DNA from: Streptomyces sp. NRRL WC-3605
GTDB taxonomy: Bacteria > Actinomycetota > Actinomycetes > Streptomycetales > Streptomycetaceae
Reading direction: 5' to 3'
Assembly (NCBI RefSeq): GCF_001509795.1
Contig: NZ_LLZN01000078.1
Span: 1 to 64,000 of the forward strand
DNA length: 64,000 nt
Numbering within the stretch: the stretch's first letter is position 1; every line of letters begins with the position of its first letter. Shown here piece after piece: positions 36,122-44,291 of the stretch. A program made the position numbers and the translations under genes. Under the pieces are notes generated by a model. It did not search any database. It saw nothing but the letters and a program-made list of their open reading frames with translations, and was not told the origin of the DNA.

Positions 36122-36697
36122 ATGATCGAGATCCCGTCCGACCTCCACAAGGACCTCGTGCCCCTCGCCTTCCTGCTCGGCAACTGGGCCGGCGCGGGCG
36201 TGCACGACTTCCCCGGTTCCGAGAAGTGCAATTTCGGTCAGGAGGTCTCGTTCACGCACGACGGCCGGGACTTCCTGGAGTACCAGTCCCACACCTGGGT
36301 GCTGGACAACGAGGGCAACAAGGTGCGCCCGCTGGAGTCCGAGCACGGTTACTGGCGCATCGACGCCGACCGCAAGGTCGAGGTGACCATGGTCCGCGAC
36401 GACGGCGTGGTCGAGATCTGGTACGGCGAGATGGCCGACAAGAAGCCCCAGATCGACCTGGTGACCGACGCGGTGGCCCGCACCGCCGCCTCCGGCCCGT
36501 ACTCCGGCGGCAAGCGCCTGTACGGCTACGTCAAGAGCGACCTGATGTGGGTCGGCGAGAAGCAGACCCCCGAGGTCGAGCTGCGCCCCTACATGTCGGC
36601 GCACCTGAAGAAGGTCGTCACCCCGGAGGAGGTCGAGCGCTGGGCCAAGGCCCTGCCCGACGACATGCCGGACGACGGCATCGCGTTCTTCAAGTAG
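36122..36697 (+). CDS. Nitrobindin-like heme-binding beta-barrel protein (FABP-like)
   Basis: A 191-residue protein of the nitrobindin/THAP4-like (DUF1794) family. The signature GNWAGAG (residues 20-26) is present, and the axial His is probably in MSAHLKKV near residue 160. Members bind ferric heme in a ten-stranded barrel and react with NO or peroxynitrite. The barrel strands alternate clearly (SFTHDGRDFLEYQSHTWVL). It is 39 bp upstream of nur, with a terminator-like hairpin between. Cytoplasmic. Confidence 0.88.
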   Translation: MIEIPSDLHKDLVPLAFLLGNWAGAGVHDFPGSEKCNFGQEVSFTHDGRDFLEYQSHTWVLDNEGNKVRPLESEHGYWRIDADRKVEVTMVRDDGVVEIWYGEMADKKPQIDLVTDAVARTAASGPYSGGKRLYGYVKSDLMWVGEKQTPEVELRPYMSAHLKKVVTPEEVERWAKALPDDMPDDGIAFFK

Positions 36698-36701
36698 TCC
36701 C

Positions 36702-36725
36702 AGGGCGTGTTTCGCGAGACGCCCT
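36702..36725 (+). terminator. Terminator-like hairpin before nur
   Basis: AGGGCGT and ACGCCCT (7-bp arms, 10-nt loop) between the nitrobindin-like stop and the nur start. It may end the upstream message or act in the nur 5' region. Confidence 0.5.
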
Positions 36726-36736
36726 AGACTTCCAGT

Positions 36737-37189
36737 GTGGTGAGCACCGACTGGAAGAGCGACCTCAGGCAGCGCGGCTACCGGCTGACGCCGCAGCGCC
36801 AGCTTGTCCTCGAAGCAGTGGACACCCTGGAGCACGCGACCCCCGACGCCATCCTCGTGGAAGTGAGGAAGACGGCGTCGGGGGTCAACATTTCCACGGT
36901 CTACCGCACCCTGGAGCTCCTGGAGGAGCTGGGCCTGATCAGCCACGCCCACCTCGGGCACGGCGCGCCCACCTACCACCTGGCCGACCGCCACCACCAC
37001 ATCCACCTGGTCTGCCGGGACTGCGACAACGTCATCGAGGCCGACGTGTCGGTGGCCGCCGAGTTCACCGCGAAGCTGCGCCGCGACTTCGGCTTCGAGA
37101 CCGACATGAAGCACTTCGCGATCTTCGGGCGGTGCAGGGACTGTGCGGCCGGGGGCGCGGCCGGGAAGAGTTCAACTACCGGGTCGTAG
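36737..37189 (+). CDS. nur: Nickel-responsive Fur-family regulator Nur
   Basis: A 150-residue Fur-family repressor. Residues match those published for S. coelicolor Nur: M-site His33, His86, His88, His90 and Ni-site His70, His72, His126. With nickel it represses nickel uptake and the iron superoxide dismutase gene, indirectly allowing nickel SOD. Two CxxC pairs (Cys93/96, Cys133/136) are present. The start is GTG GTG at 36737. The wing-helix core RGYRLTPQRQLVLEAV is intact. ygfZ follows 9 bp later. Confidence 0.93.
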   Translation: MVSTDWKSDLRQRGYRLTPQRQLVLEAVDTLEHATPDAILVEVRKTASGVNISTVYRTLELLEELGLISHAHLGHGAPTYHLADRHHHIHLVCRDCDNVIEADVSVAAEFTAKLRRDFGFETDMKHFAIFGRCRDCAAGGAAGKSSTTGS

Positions 37190-37198
37190 GCTGGACCC

Positions 37199-38164
37199 AT
37201 GAAGAGCCCCCTGCTGACCCTGCCCGGCGCCGTGCCCGCCGAGGGCGTGGACGAAGGCGTCGCCGCGCACTACGGCGATCTGTTCCGCGAGCAGCGCGCC
37301 CTCGCCGACGGCACCGGCTTCGTCGACCTCTCCCACCGCGGCGTCGTGACCGTCACCGGCGAGGACCGGCTGACGTGGCTGCACCTGCTGCTCACCCAGC
37401 ACGTCACCGACCTGCCCACGGGCGAGGCCACCGAGGCGCTGATCCTCTCCGCGCACGGCCACATCGAGCACGCCCTGTACCTCGTCGACGACGGCACGAC
37501 GGTCTGGGCGCACGTCGAGCCCGGCACCCAGGACGCGCTGATCGCGTACCTGGAGTCGATGAAGTTCTTCTACAAGGTGGAAGTGGCCGACCGCACCGGC
37601 GAGTTCGCCGTGGTGCACCTGCCCGCCGGGTCGATCACCGAGGTCCCCGAGGGCGTCGTCGTCCGCGAGACGCCGTACGGCCGCGACCTGTTCCTGCCCC
37701 GGGACGAGCTGGAGGCCTTCGCCGGGCAGGCCGGACCGCCCGCCGGGCTCCTCGCCCACGAGGCGCTGCGCATCGAGCGTCACCGCCCTCGCCTGGGCTT
37801 CGAGACCGACCACCGCACCATCCCGCACGAGCTGGGCTGGATCGGCACCGCCGTGCACCTGCAGAAGGGCTGCTACCGGGGCCAGGAGACGGTCGCCCGG
37901 GTCCAGAACCTCGGCAAGCCGCCCCGCCGCCTGGTCTTCCTGCACCTGGACGGCAGCGAGGTGCACCTGCCGGCCGCCGGTACCGAGATCCGTCTCGCGG
38001 ACGAGGAGCCCGACGGCCGCAAGATCGGTTTCATCACGACGTCGGCCCGCCACCACGAACTGGGCCCGGTCGCCCTCGCCCTGGTCAAGCGCAACGTCCC
38101 GGTGGACGCCCGACTGATCGCGGGCGACACGGCGGCCGCCCAGGAAGTGGTCGTCGAGCCCTGA
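37199..38164 (+). CDS. ygfZ: Folate-binding protein YgfZ (Fe-S cluster repair)
   Basis: A 321-residue GcvT-related protein. The YgfZ signature KGCYRGQE (223-230), with its conserved Cys, is intact. YgfZ uses tetrahydrofolate to support assembly or repair of certain iron-sulfur enzymes. It is 9 bp after nur and thus co-transcribed, putting metal control and cluster repair together. Convergent with dtd, 15 bp apart. Confidence 0.93.
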   Translation: MKSPLLTLPGAVPAEGVDEGVAAHYGDLFREQRALADGTGFVDLSHRGVVTVTGEDRLTWLHLLLTQHVTDLPTGEATEALILSAHGHIEHALYLVDDGTTVWAHVEPGTQDALIAYLESMKFFYKVEVADRTGEFAVVHLPAGSITEVPEGVVVRETPYGRDLFLPRDELEAFAGQAGPPAGLLAHEALRIERHRPRLGFETDHRTIPHELGWIGTAVHLQKGCYRGQETVARVQNLGKPPRRLVFLHLDGSEVHLPAAGTEIRLADEEPDGRKIGFITTSARHHELGPVALALVKRNVPVDARLIAGDTAAAQEVVVEP

Positions 38165-38179
38165 CCGGCAAGACACCCA

Positions 38180-38605
38180 CTAGATCTCGATCAGCACGGT
38201 GAACGGGCCGTCGTTCGTCAGCGAGACCCGCATCTTCGCGCCGAACCGGCCCGTCGCCACCGTCGCGCCCAGGGCGCGCAGCCGGGCCACGACCTCGTCG
38301 ACGAGCGGCTCGGCCACCTCGCCGGGGGCGGCGGCGTTCCAGGTGGGGCGGCGGCCCTTGCGGGCGTCGCCGTAGAGGGTGAACTGGCTGACGACGAGCA
38401 GCGGGGCGTCGATGTCGCTGCACGACTTCTCGTCGTCCAGCATCCGGATCGACCAGAGCTTGCGGGCGAGCTGCGCCGCCTTCTCCTTCGTGTCGTCGTG
38501 CGTGACGCCGACGAGGACGCAGAGCCCCTCGCCGGTGATCTCGCCGACTGTCTCGCCGTCCACGACGACACTCGCGCCGTCCACCCTCTGCACCACAGCT
38601 CGCAT
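38180..38605 (-). CDS. dtd: D-aminoacyl-tRNA deacylase
   Basis: A 141-residue DTD that removes D-amino acids (and glycine mischarged on tRNA-Ala). The two active-site motifs are SQFTLYG (73-79) and TNDGPFT (130-136). The second is normally NxGPVT; here Phe replaces Val after the cis-proline, a minor change that may be common in the genus. The rest, including MRAVVQRV at the start, is canonical. Confidence 0.94.
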   Translation of the reverse strand: MRAVVQRVDGASVVVDGETVGEITGEGLCVLVGVTHDDTKEKAAQLARKLWSIRMLDDEKSCSDIDAPLLVVSQFTLYGDARKGRRPTWNAAAPGEVAEPLVDEVVARLRALGATVATGRFGAKMRVSLTNDGPFTVLIEI

Positions 38606-38670
38606 GCGGCCATCATGCCGTGCGTCCGGAGGCGGTCCGGCACCGCCCGGTGGGGGACGGCCGATGTCCC

Positions 38671-38696
38671 GAAGCCCCCTTCGGGTGCTTCTTTTT
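38671..38696 (+). terminator. Rho-independent-type terminator upstream of rsiG
   Basis: GAAGCCCCC-TTC-GGGTGCTTC forms an 8-of-9-pair hairpin followed at once by TTTTT on the plus strand. No plus-strand gene ends here (ygfZ ends 500 bp upstream), so it may be an attenuator in an rsiG leader or the end of a small RNA. Confidence 0.6.
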
Positions 38697-38804
38697 GAAC
38701 AGGTAACCCCCCATCTGGGGCTGTTCGTGGGCTCTCGGTCACGGAGGGGCCGGTCGGGATGGCACGATGCTCCCACACGCCGGTCGAGGGGACGGTTGAG
38801 GCAC

Positions 38805-39428
38805 ATGAGCACACCGAGTACCGGGCAGCCGCCCGGGGCTGTCGTGCTGGCCCACACGGGCCGGCTCGACGTTCTGCGGCCGCCCGCGCAGCGCACCGCC
38901 GACGATCCGGGCCCGGGCCCGCACGCACCGCTGCCCCCGGAGCCGCCCGAGGAGGACCTGACCGTCCTCAGCCTGCCCGAACTGCGCACCCTGCGCCGGG
39001 ACGCGCAGAGCGACGAGGCCGACCTGAGCTATGTGCGGCGCCTGTTGCAGGGCCGTATCGACATCCTGCGGGCGGAGCTGGCGCGGCGGTCCCCGGCGGG
39101 GGCCGCGGCCGTCGTGGACCGCCTCCCGGAGATCCTCACCGACGCTCCCGCACGGCACCGTTCCTCGGCCCGCCATGTGACGCTGGGGACCCCGCAGAGC
39201 GAGGAGTCCCGGCGGCTGGCGTCCGAGATGCTGGCCGAGGTCGAGCTGTCCGACCTCCAGGCCCGCACCGACGCGGAACTGACCGCCGCGATGGGCCGCC
39301 TCGTCCGCTACGAGCAGCAGGTCTCCCGCCGCCGCCAGCGCCTGCAGCGCACCGCCGACGAGTGCGGTGCGGAGATCACCCGGCGCTACCGCGACGGGGA
39401 GGCCCAGGTGGACGACCTGCTGAGCTGA
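38805..39428 (+). CDS. rsiG: RsiG, c-di-GMP-dependent anti-sigma factor for WhiG (formerly AmfC)
   Basis: A 207-residue helical protein. Two copies of the published RsiG c-di-GMP signature E(X3)S(X2)R(X3)Q(X3)D are exact: Glu71-Ser75-Arg78-Gln82-Asp86 and Glu170-Ser174-Arg177-Gln181-Asp185. In Streptomyces RsiG holds the sporulation sigma factor WhiG when loaded with a c-di-GMP dimer. The first 50 residues are disordered and Pro-rich. I chose the ATG at 38805, as the frame runs upstream without a coding signal. No whiG is nearby, as in other streptomycetes. Confidence 0.95.
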   Translation: MSTPSTGQPPGAVVLAHTGRLDVLRPPAQRTADDPGPGPHAPLPPEPPEEDLTVLSLPELRTLRRDAQSDEADLSYVRRLLQGRIDILRAELARRSPAGAAAVVDRLPEILTDAPARHRSSARHVTLGTPQSEESRRLASEMLAEVELSDLQARTDAELTAAMGRLVRYEQQVSRRRQRLQRTADECGAEITRRYRDGEAQVDDLLS

Positions 39429-39569
39429 CGACGTATCCGGCGGACGCCGTTCGACCGGGGGCGCCGGGACGCGGGGACGCGAGCGGTGCGGGAGCGCGAG
39501 CGGCGCTGGGGCGCGGGGGCGCCCATAAATTCTCGGGACTCCGCGCCCGCCCCCGCCTACCGTGGCCCC

Positions 39570-40844
39570 ATGAGCCGTTCCGCAGCCCCCATCGACACCC
39601 ACGACATCGACATCCGCCCCCTGGCCGCCGGCGAGATCCCGGAGTGGAGCCGGGCCCTGAGGACCGGCTTCCTGCGGTCTCCCGACGTCACCGAGGCGGA
39701 GGCCGCGGACCGGGAGTCGTACATCGACCCGGCCCGCACGCTCGGTGCCTTCGACGGGGGACGCTGTGTGGCCACCTTCCGGTCGTTCGCGCAGGAGATC
39801 ACGGCGGTCGGCGGTGCCGCCGTCCCCGCCGACGCGATCACCAACGTCACCGTCAGCCCCACCCACCGCCGCCGCGGCCTGCTCACCCGCATGATGGCCC
39901 GCGACCTGACGGCGGCCCGGGAGCGCGGCGACGTCGTCGCGACGCTGATCGCCGCCGAGTACCCGATCTACGGCCGGTACGGCTTCGGGCCCGCCGCGTG
40001 GACGGCCGAGTGGACGGTCGACGTGCCGCGCACCGGGATCGACCCGAGGTGGTCGGGCCCGGAGGACGGCGGCCGCATCGAGCTGGTGGACGGGTCCGAG
40101 GTCCGCAAGGTGGGCCCCGAGCTGTTCGAGCGGGTGCGTCGCGCGCAACCGGGTGCCGTCGACCGCGACGAGCGATGGTGGCAGGTGAGCACCGGCGGGC
40201 TGCGGGTGGACGGGTCCCCGTGGACCGAGCCGTTCTTCGCCGTGTACCGCTCGGCGGACGGCACGGTCGACGGGCTGGTGTCGTACAAGGCCGACGACAA
40301 GTGGGGCGACGGCAAGCAGCCCCTCAACACGGCGACCGTGAACTGGCTGATCGCGGCGACTCCCGAGGCCGAGCGCTCCCTGTGGCTCTACCTGTGCTCC
40401 ATCGACTGGATCACCACGGTGAAGAGCGGCTGGCGGGCCCCGGACGACCTGCTGCCGCTGTATCTGCCCGATCCGCGCGCCGCCCGCGTCACGACACTGG
40501 CGGACTGGCTGTGGGTGCGGGTCCTCGACGTCGAACGGGCCCTCACGGCGCGCACCTACGCCGGGCAGGGCGCGCTGGTGCTGGAGGTCGTGGACGACTC
40601 CGGGCTGTCGGGCGGGCGGTTCCGGCTGGAGGCGGCCGCGGACGGCGCGACCTGCGTGCCGACCACGGCCACCGCGGACCTGACCCTCGACGTGTCCGAC
40701 CTGAGCCGGCTGTGGCTCGGCGACGAGTCCGTCGTACGGCTCGCCGCGCTGGGGCGGGTGCGGGAAGAGCGAGCGGGCGCCGCCCTGACGGCCGACGCCC
40801 TGCTGCGTACGTCCAGGCGTCCCTGGTGCCCGGACGTCTTCTGA
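39570..40844 (+). CDS. Eis-like GNAT acetyltransferase
   Basis: A 424-residue three-part acetyltransferase of the Eis type: an N-terminal GNAT with the acetyl-CoA loop [18 protein letters not shown], a second GNAT-like domain and a C-terminal sterol-carrier-like domain ending in the free carboxylate DVF. Mycobacterial Eis acetylates aminoglycosides at several positions; the substrate here is unknown. The YGRYGFGPA segment is typical. A repeat cluster and a hairpin follow it. Confidence 0.9.
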   Translation: MSRSAAPIDTHDIDIRPLAAGEIPEWSRALRTGFLRSPDVTEAEAADRESYIDPARTLGAFDGGRCVATFRSFAQEITAVGGAAVPADAITNVTVSPTHRRRGLLTRMMARDLTAARERGDVVATLIAAEYPIYGRYGFGPAAWTAEWTVDVPRTGIDPRWSGPEDGGRIELVDGSEVRKVGPELFERVRRAQPGAVDRDERWWQVSTGGLRVDGSPWTEPFFAVYRSADGTVDGLVSYKADDKWGDGKQPLNTATVNWLIAATPEAERSLWLYLCSIDWITTVKSGWRAPDDLLPLYLPDPRAARVTTLADWLWVRVLDVERALTARTYAGQGALVLEVVDDSGLSGGRFRLEAAADGATCVPTTATADLTLDVSDLSRLWLGDESVVRLAALGRVREERAGAALTADALLRTSRRPWCPDVF

Positions 40845-40892
40845 ACCTCCTTGCTCCGAGGTGACGGGTCCGCTCATCCGTAGCGAGCTGTT

Positions 40893-40999
40893 CAGTTGTG
40901 CGGGCGGAGTGCGCCCTTCTTCAGTTGTGGCTGTGCGTCCGTATGCGGTTGTGGCTGTGCTGTCGGTGTTCGGTTGTCGATGTGGAGTTGTGGCTGTGC
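40893..40999 (+). repeat. Cluster of GTTGTGGCTGTGC repeats
   Basis: Within the 358-bp intergenic stretch 40845-41202, GTTGTGGCTGTGC occurs at 40924, 40948 and 40987, with a variant at 40973 and a partial copy at 40893. Spacings are 24, 25 and 14 bp. No gene is evident here. Confidence 0.75.
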
Positions 41000-41008
41000 G
41001 CCGGCCGT

Positions 41009-41043
41009 CCGGGCTCCCGGCTCCCCTCCGGAAGGGAGCCCGG
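41009..41043 (+). terminator. Hairpin after the GTTGTGG repeats
   Basis: A 10-bp perfect stem (CCGGGCTCCC with GGGAGCCCGG) and 15-nt loop, about 165 bp after the acetyltransferase stop and before the GntR promoter region. Confidence 0.55.
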
Positions 41044-41069
41044 TCGGCTGAACCTGCGGCGACTCGTGG

Positions 41070-41118
41070 CCAACTCCTTGAAGGTTGACCATGTCGTTGA
41101 AGTTGGCGACCAACTTCA
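41070..41118 (+). promoter_or_regulatory. CCAACTT/AAGTTGG operator cluster, first GntR gene
   Basis: TGAAGTTGG-CGA-CCAACTTCA (41098-41118) is a perfect 9-bp inverted repeat; another CCAACT half-site is at 41070. It lies 85-133 bp upstream of the first GntR gene. The same half-site clusters upstream of the second GntR gene. Confidence 0.65.
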
Positions 41119-41202
41119 CGGTAGTTATGACCGCCTGGACGCGTCCTATAACCACCATGCGGTGAACTGCCCAAAGATGGCGCGAAGTTGTAATGTTCGG
41201 TC

Positions 41203-42122
41203 GTGGAGCCGAAACACGCCCCCGCCACTGGGCGGAAGAGGTCGCAGCGGCCACAGACTTCACACCGGGAGGTGGCCGCCGCGCTGCGCGCCCGGATCGC
41301 CTCGGGCGAACTGCAGCACTGCAGCCGGGCCAGCGCATGCCCACCCAGGCCAAGCTGGCCGACGAGTTCGGCGTCGAGCGCGGGGCCGTACGCCAGGCCC
41401 TGCGCATCCTGCAGTCCGAGCACCTGCTCACCAACGCCTCCAAGGGCGCCCCGGCCACCGTCGCCCCCGAGCCCGGCAGGGCCGCCACCGGCCCCGAAGC
41501 CGTCCCGCAGCCCACGATGGTGACCCTCGGCCCGCGCGTCGCGGCCGCCTTCGCCGCCCCGCACGTCGAGATCGACGCGCTGTGCCTCACCTCGGTCTCC
41601 CTCACCCTCGCCATCGGCGAACCGCTCCGGCAGATCCACGCGGGGCGTATGAAACCGGCCAAGGTCGTCGTGCGGGTGCTGCTGCCCAGCCGGGACATCC
41701 CGCTCGCCTTCCCGACACCGGTGGAGGACGCGTCCGACGACCTCGACGTCCAGCTGCGCCGGCGCTGGCTCGACCAGCGCAACGCCCAGGGCCAGGTGCT
41801 CCGGCACAACCTGCTGGCGCTGCGCTCCACGCACGGCATCGACGTCCAGGTCACCTTCCGCGCGCTGCCGTTCACCCCGCCGGTGAAGCTGTACCTGCTC
41901 AACGGCACGGAGGCGCTGTTCGCCTACTACACGCTGACCCGCCGCGAGGTGGAGATCGGGCAGCAGCGCCTGGAGCTGTACGACGCCCCGGGCATCCAGT
42001 CGACGCTGTTCGCCTTCGAGCAGGGGGCCGGACTGCGGGACACGACGTTCGTGGAACAGTCGCACGTGTGGTTCAACGCACTGTGGGAGACGATCAGTTC
42101 GGAGCTGACGCTCACGACCTGA
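41203..42122 (+). pseudogene. GntR-type regulator disrupted by an 8-bp tandem duplication
   Basis: The winged-helix N-terminus (SHREVAAALRARIASGELQ) is encoded in one frame from a GTG at 41203; the rest (PGQRMPTQAKLADEFGVERGAVRQALRIL to the end) is in another. The break is at CTGCAGCA-CTGCAGCC (41311-41326). Removing one 8-bp unit gives GELQPGQRMPTQ, matching GELKAGDRLPTQ of the intact paralogue at 42525. The remainder of the gene is undamaged. This is a true frameshift, a sequencing artefact, or a phase-variable site. The intact product would be about 304 residues with the same unassigned effector domain as the paralogue. A GTG lies 6 nt after TAATGT, suggesting a leaderless message. Confidence 0.8.
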
Positions 42123-42176
42123 CGGTCTCCCACGGCGTTCGGCCTGCGCTATTCGACGGTCCCTCGCGCGTACGAC

Positions 42177-42365
42177 TCACAGGGCCGGGCCCGAGAAGAG
42201 GACGGCGAGGACGGCGGCACCGATGGAGCTGACGGCCGGGTTCCTGGCCTTGATGCCTATGGTGAGGAGGAGCAGGCCGATGAGGCCGGTGGCGCCGTAC
42301 TTCCACTGGAGGAGCTGCTCGACGCCGACGACGAAGACGGCGGAGAGGAGTGCGAGGACGGGCAT
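42177..42365 (-). CDS. Small two-helix membrane protein
   Basis: A 62-residue hydrophobic protein with two transmembrane helices (about 2-19 and 26-58, the second possibly split). GGGGGA precedes the ATG. The basic KARNP loop separates the helices. It lies between the two paralogous GntR genes and is transcribed against them; its 5' region abuts the operator cluster of the second GntR gene, so it could be controlled by these regulators. The function is unknown. Confidence 0.75.
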   Translation of the reverse strand: MPVLALLSAVFVVGVEQLLQWKYGATGLIGLLLLTIGIKARNPAVSSIGAAVLAVLFSGPAL

Positions 42366-42411
42366 CGGTGTTTCCCCCTTCGATCTTCCGGGGATGGAAG
42401 GATTACTTCCG

Positions 42412-42460
42412 CCAACTCAACCAACTTGGTGCCAACTCTGAAGAGGTTGTCCCCACTTGG
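42412..42460. promoter_or_regulatory. CCAACTT operator cluster, second GntR gene
   Basis: CCAACT half-sites at 42412, 42421 and 42432, the near-palindrome ACCAACTTGGT (42420-42430) and CACTTGG at 42454 lie 65-115 bp upstream of the second GntR gene and upstream of the divergent small membrane gene. They echo the cluster at 41070-41118. Confidence 0.6.
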
Positions 42461-42524
42461 TCCCTAGTTTGAAACAAGCTACAAACAACTGCCGCCAGAT
42501 GGGCACAAGTTGTAGCGTTTGGTC

Positions 42525-43397
42525 GTGACTCAGGAGAACGTGGCCGTGAACGGCAGCAGGAGACTCTCGCCGCAGGAGATCGCCGACATCCTGCGGGAAC
42601 GCATCCGCGTCGGAGAACTCAAGGCCGGCGACCGCCTGCCCACCCAGGCCGAGCTCGCCGAGGAGTTCGGTGTCGAGCGCGGCACCGTGCGGCAGGCCCT
42701 GCGCGCCCTCCAGGAGGACGGACTCCTCACCAACGTCAGCAAGGGCAGCCCGCCGCGGATCGCCCTGCCGTCGCCCACGCGCGGTGCGCCGCAGCCGACG
42801 ATGGTCGGCCTCGCCCCCCGCCTGGCCGAGGCGTTCTCCGCACCCCACGTGCGCGTGGACGTCGTCTGCCACACCTCCGAGACCCTGATGCTCGCCCTCG
42901 GCGAACCACTCCGCCTGATCCACGAGGGCTCGATACGCCCCGAGTCCGTCGACGTCCGCGTCCTCCTGCCGTCCCGCACGATCCACCTCGCCTTCCCGGT
43001 CTCCGTGAACGGCGGCGAGGGCGACGACCCGGTCCACAAACGGTGGCTGGAGATGCGCAACGCCCAGGCGCGCGTGCTGATGCACAACCTCCGGGCCCTG
43101 CGCTCCACGGTCGGCGTCGACGTCCGCGTCACCTTCCGGGCGCTGCCGTTCACCCCTCCGGTGAAGCTGTATCTCCTCAACGGCCAGGAGGCGCTGATCG
43201 GCTACTACGTCCTCACCGAACGGCAGGAGGAGTACGAGAGCCGCACTCTGGAGATGTACGACGCCCTCGGCTCGACGTCCCTGCTGTTCTCCTTCGTGGA
43301 GCAGGCCGGACAGCGGGACGCCGCGTTCGTGCAGGAATCGCAGAAGTGGTTCGACGCCCTCTGGGAAACCATCACGACTGACCTGACACTCTCCTAG
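42525..43397 (+). CDS. GntR-type regulator (intact paralogue)
   Basis: A 290-residue protein with an N-terminal GntR winged helix (SPQEIADILRERIRVGELKAGDRLPTQAELAEEFGVERGTVRQALRALQEDGLLTNVSKG pattern, about residues 14-75) and a 200-residue C-terminal domain that is neither UTRA nor FCD. Its strands (VDVRVLLPSR, VDVRVTFRALPFTPPVKLYLLNG) and the ending WFDALWETI recall PLD-like sensor domains, which is inference. The GTG at 42525 is 6 nt past TAGCGT, a leaderless geometry shared with the paralogue; GTGs at 42540 and 42546 behind AGGAG are alternatives. The stop overlaps the HAD gene start by 1 nt. Confidence 0.88.
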   Translation: MTQENVAVNGSRRLSPQEIADILRERIRVGELKAGDRLPTQAELAEEFGVERGTVRQALRALQEDGLLTNVSKGSPPRIALPSPTRGAPQPTMVGLAPRLAEAFSAPHVRVDVVCHTSETLMLALGEPLRLIHEGSIRPESVDVRVLLPSRTIHLAFPVSVNGGEGDDPVHKRWLEMRNAQARVLMHNLRALRSTVGVDVRVTFRALPFTPPVKLYLLNGQEALIGYYVLTERQEEYESRTLEMYDALGSTSLLFSFVEQAGQRDAAFVQESQKWFDALWETITTDLTLS

Positions 43398-44155
43398 TGA
43401 CTCCTGATACGACGCACACTGAAGCGGTGGCAGCACACCCGGACGGCGAGACCGACGACCTGACGGCCCTGGTCGAGCGCGCACGCGTGGTGGTGTGGGA
43501 CTTCGACGGCCCGATCTGCCGGCTCTTCGCCGGGCACAAGGCGGAGGGAGTCGCACGCGACCTGGTGAGCTGGCTCGAGGGACGCGGACTGCACAGCCTG
43601 CTGGACGAGGCCGAACGGGAGTCCCTCGATCCGCACGTCGTCCTGCGCGCCGTGAACCGCCGCCACCCGGGCAGCGACCTGGTCGCCGAGCTGGAGGAAC
43701 GTCTCACCCAGGAGGAACTGCGCGCCGCCGCCTCGGCGATGCCCACCGCGTACGCGGACGTACTCATCCACACCTGGGCGGAGGTCGGCGCCCGCCTCGC
43801 CGTGGCGACGAACAACGCCCCGCGCGTCGTCCGCTCCTACCTCACCGACCGCAGACTCCTCCACCGGTTCCAGCCGCACATATACGGCCGCACCCAGGAC
43901 CTCCAGTACCTCAAGCCCCACCCGCACTATCTGAACCGGGCCCTGAACGCGATGGGCGCGGCACCCGGCAGCGCCCTGTTCATCGGCGACACACCCACCG
44001 ACTGGCAGGCGGCCGCGGAAGCGGGCGTGCCGTTCCTGGGCTACGCGCGCGACGAGCACAAGGGGAAGCTGCTGCGCCGGGCGGGCGCGGACCACGTCGT
44101 CATGGACCTCGACGAGGTGCTGCGGGCGGTCCGCGCCGCCGGGTCGCCGGGATAG
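43397..44155 (+). CDS. HAD-family hydrolase
   Basis: A 252-residue HAD phosphatase-type protein. Motif I is WDFDGPI, motif II is AVATNN, the motif III lysine is in YLKPHPHY and motif IV is FIGDTPTDWQAA, so catalysis should be intact. An alpha-helical cap lies between motifs I and II. It starts with GTG overlapping the GntR stop (TAGTG), so it is coupled to the regulator. With the APH-like kinase downstream it may handle a phosphorylated small molecule sensed by the regulator. Confidence 0.88.
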   Translation: MTPDTTHTEAVAAHPDGETDDLTALVERARVVVWDFDGPICRLFAGHKAEGVARDLVSWLEGRGLHSLLDEAERESLDPHVVLRAVNRRHPGSDLVAELEERLTQEELRAAASAMPTAYADVLIHTWAEVGARLAVATNNAPRVVRSYLTDRRLLHRFQPHIYGRTQDLQYLKPHPHYLNRALNAMGAAPGSALFIGDTPTDWQAAAEAGVPFLGYARDEHKGKLLRRAGADHVVMDLDEVLRAVRAAGSPG

Positions 44156-44291
44156 CCGAGGCGGAACCCGTCCACCTTTCTCCGAAGGTTCTCCCCGAAC
44201 GCGCCTCTCTCTTCTGGCACCATGCCCCCTCACAGGGGGATGCCGTGCCATTCCCGCCACCGGTGCGGGGTCAGTCGAGAGAGCGTGTGCG

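Noticed and set aside
39429..39569. Small gene between rsiG and the acetyltransferase
   Set aside because: No frame with a start, binding site and plausible composition; nothing else seen in the 141 bp.
38739..42065. A 1108-codon open frame on the minus strand
   Set aside because: Antisense to rsiG and the Eis-like gene, with low-complexity composition and no domain.
42519..42524. TTG start for the second GntR gene
   Set aside because: It falls just after the likely -10 box and upstream of the expected transcript start; the GTG at 42525 or 42540/42546 is better.
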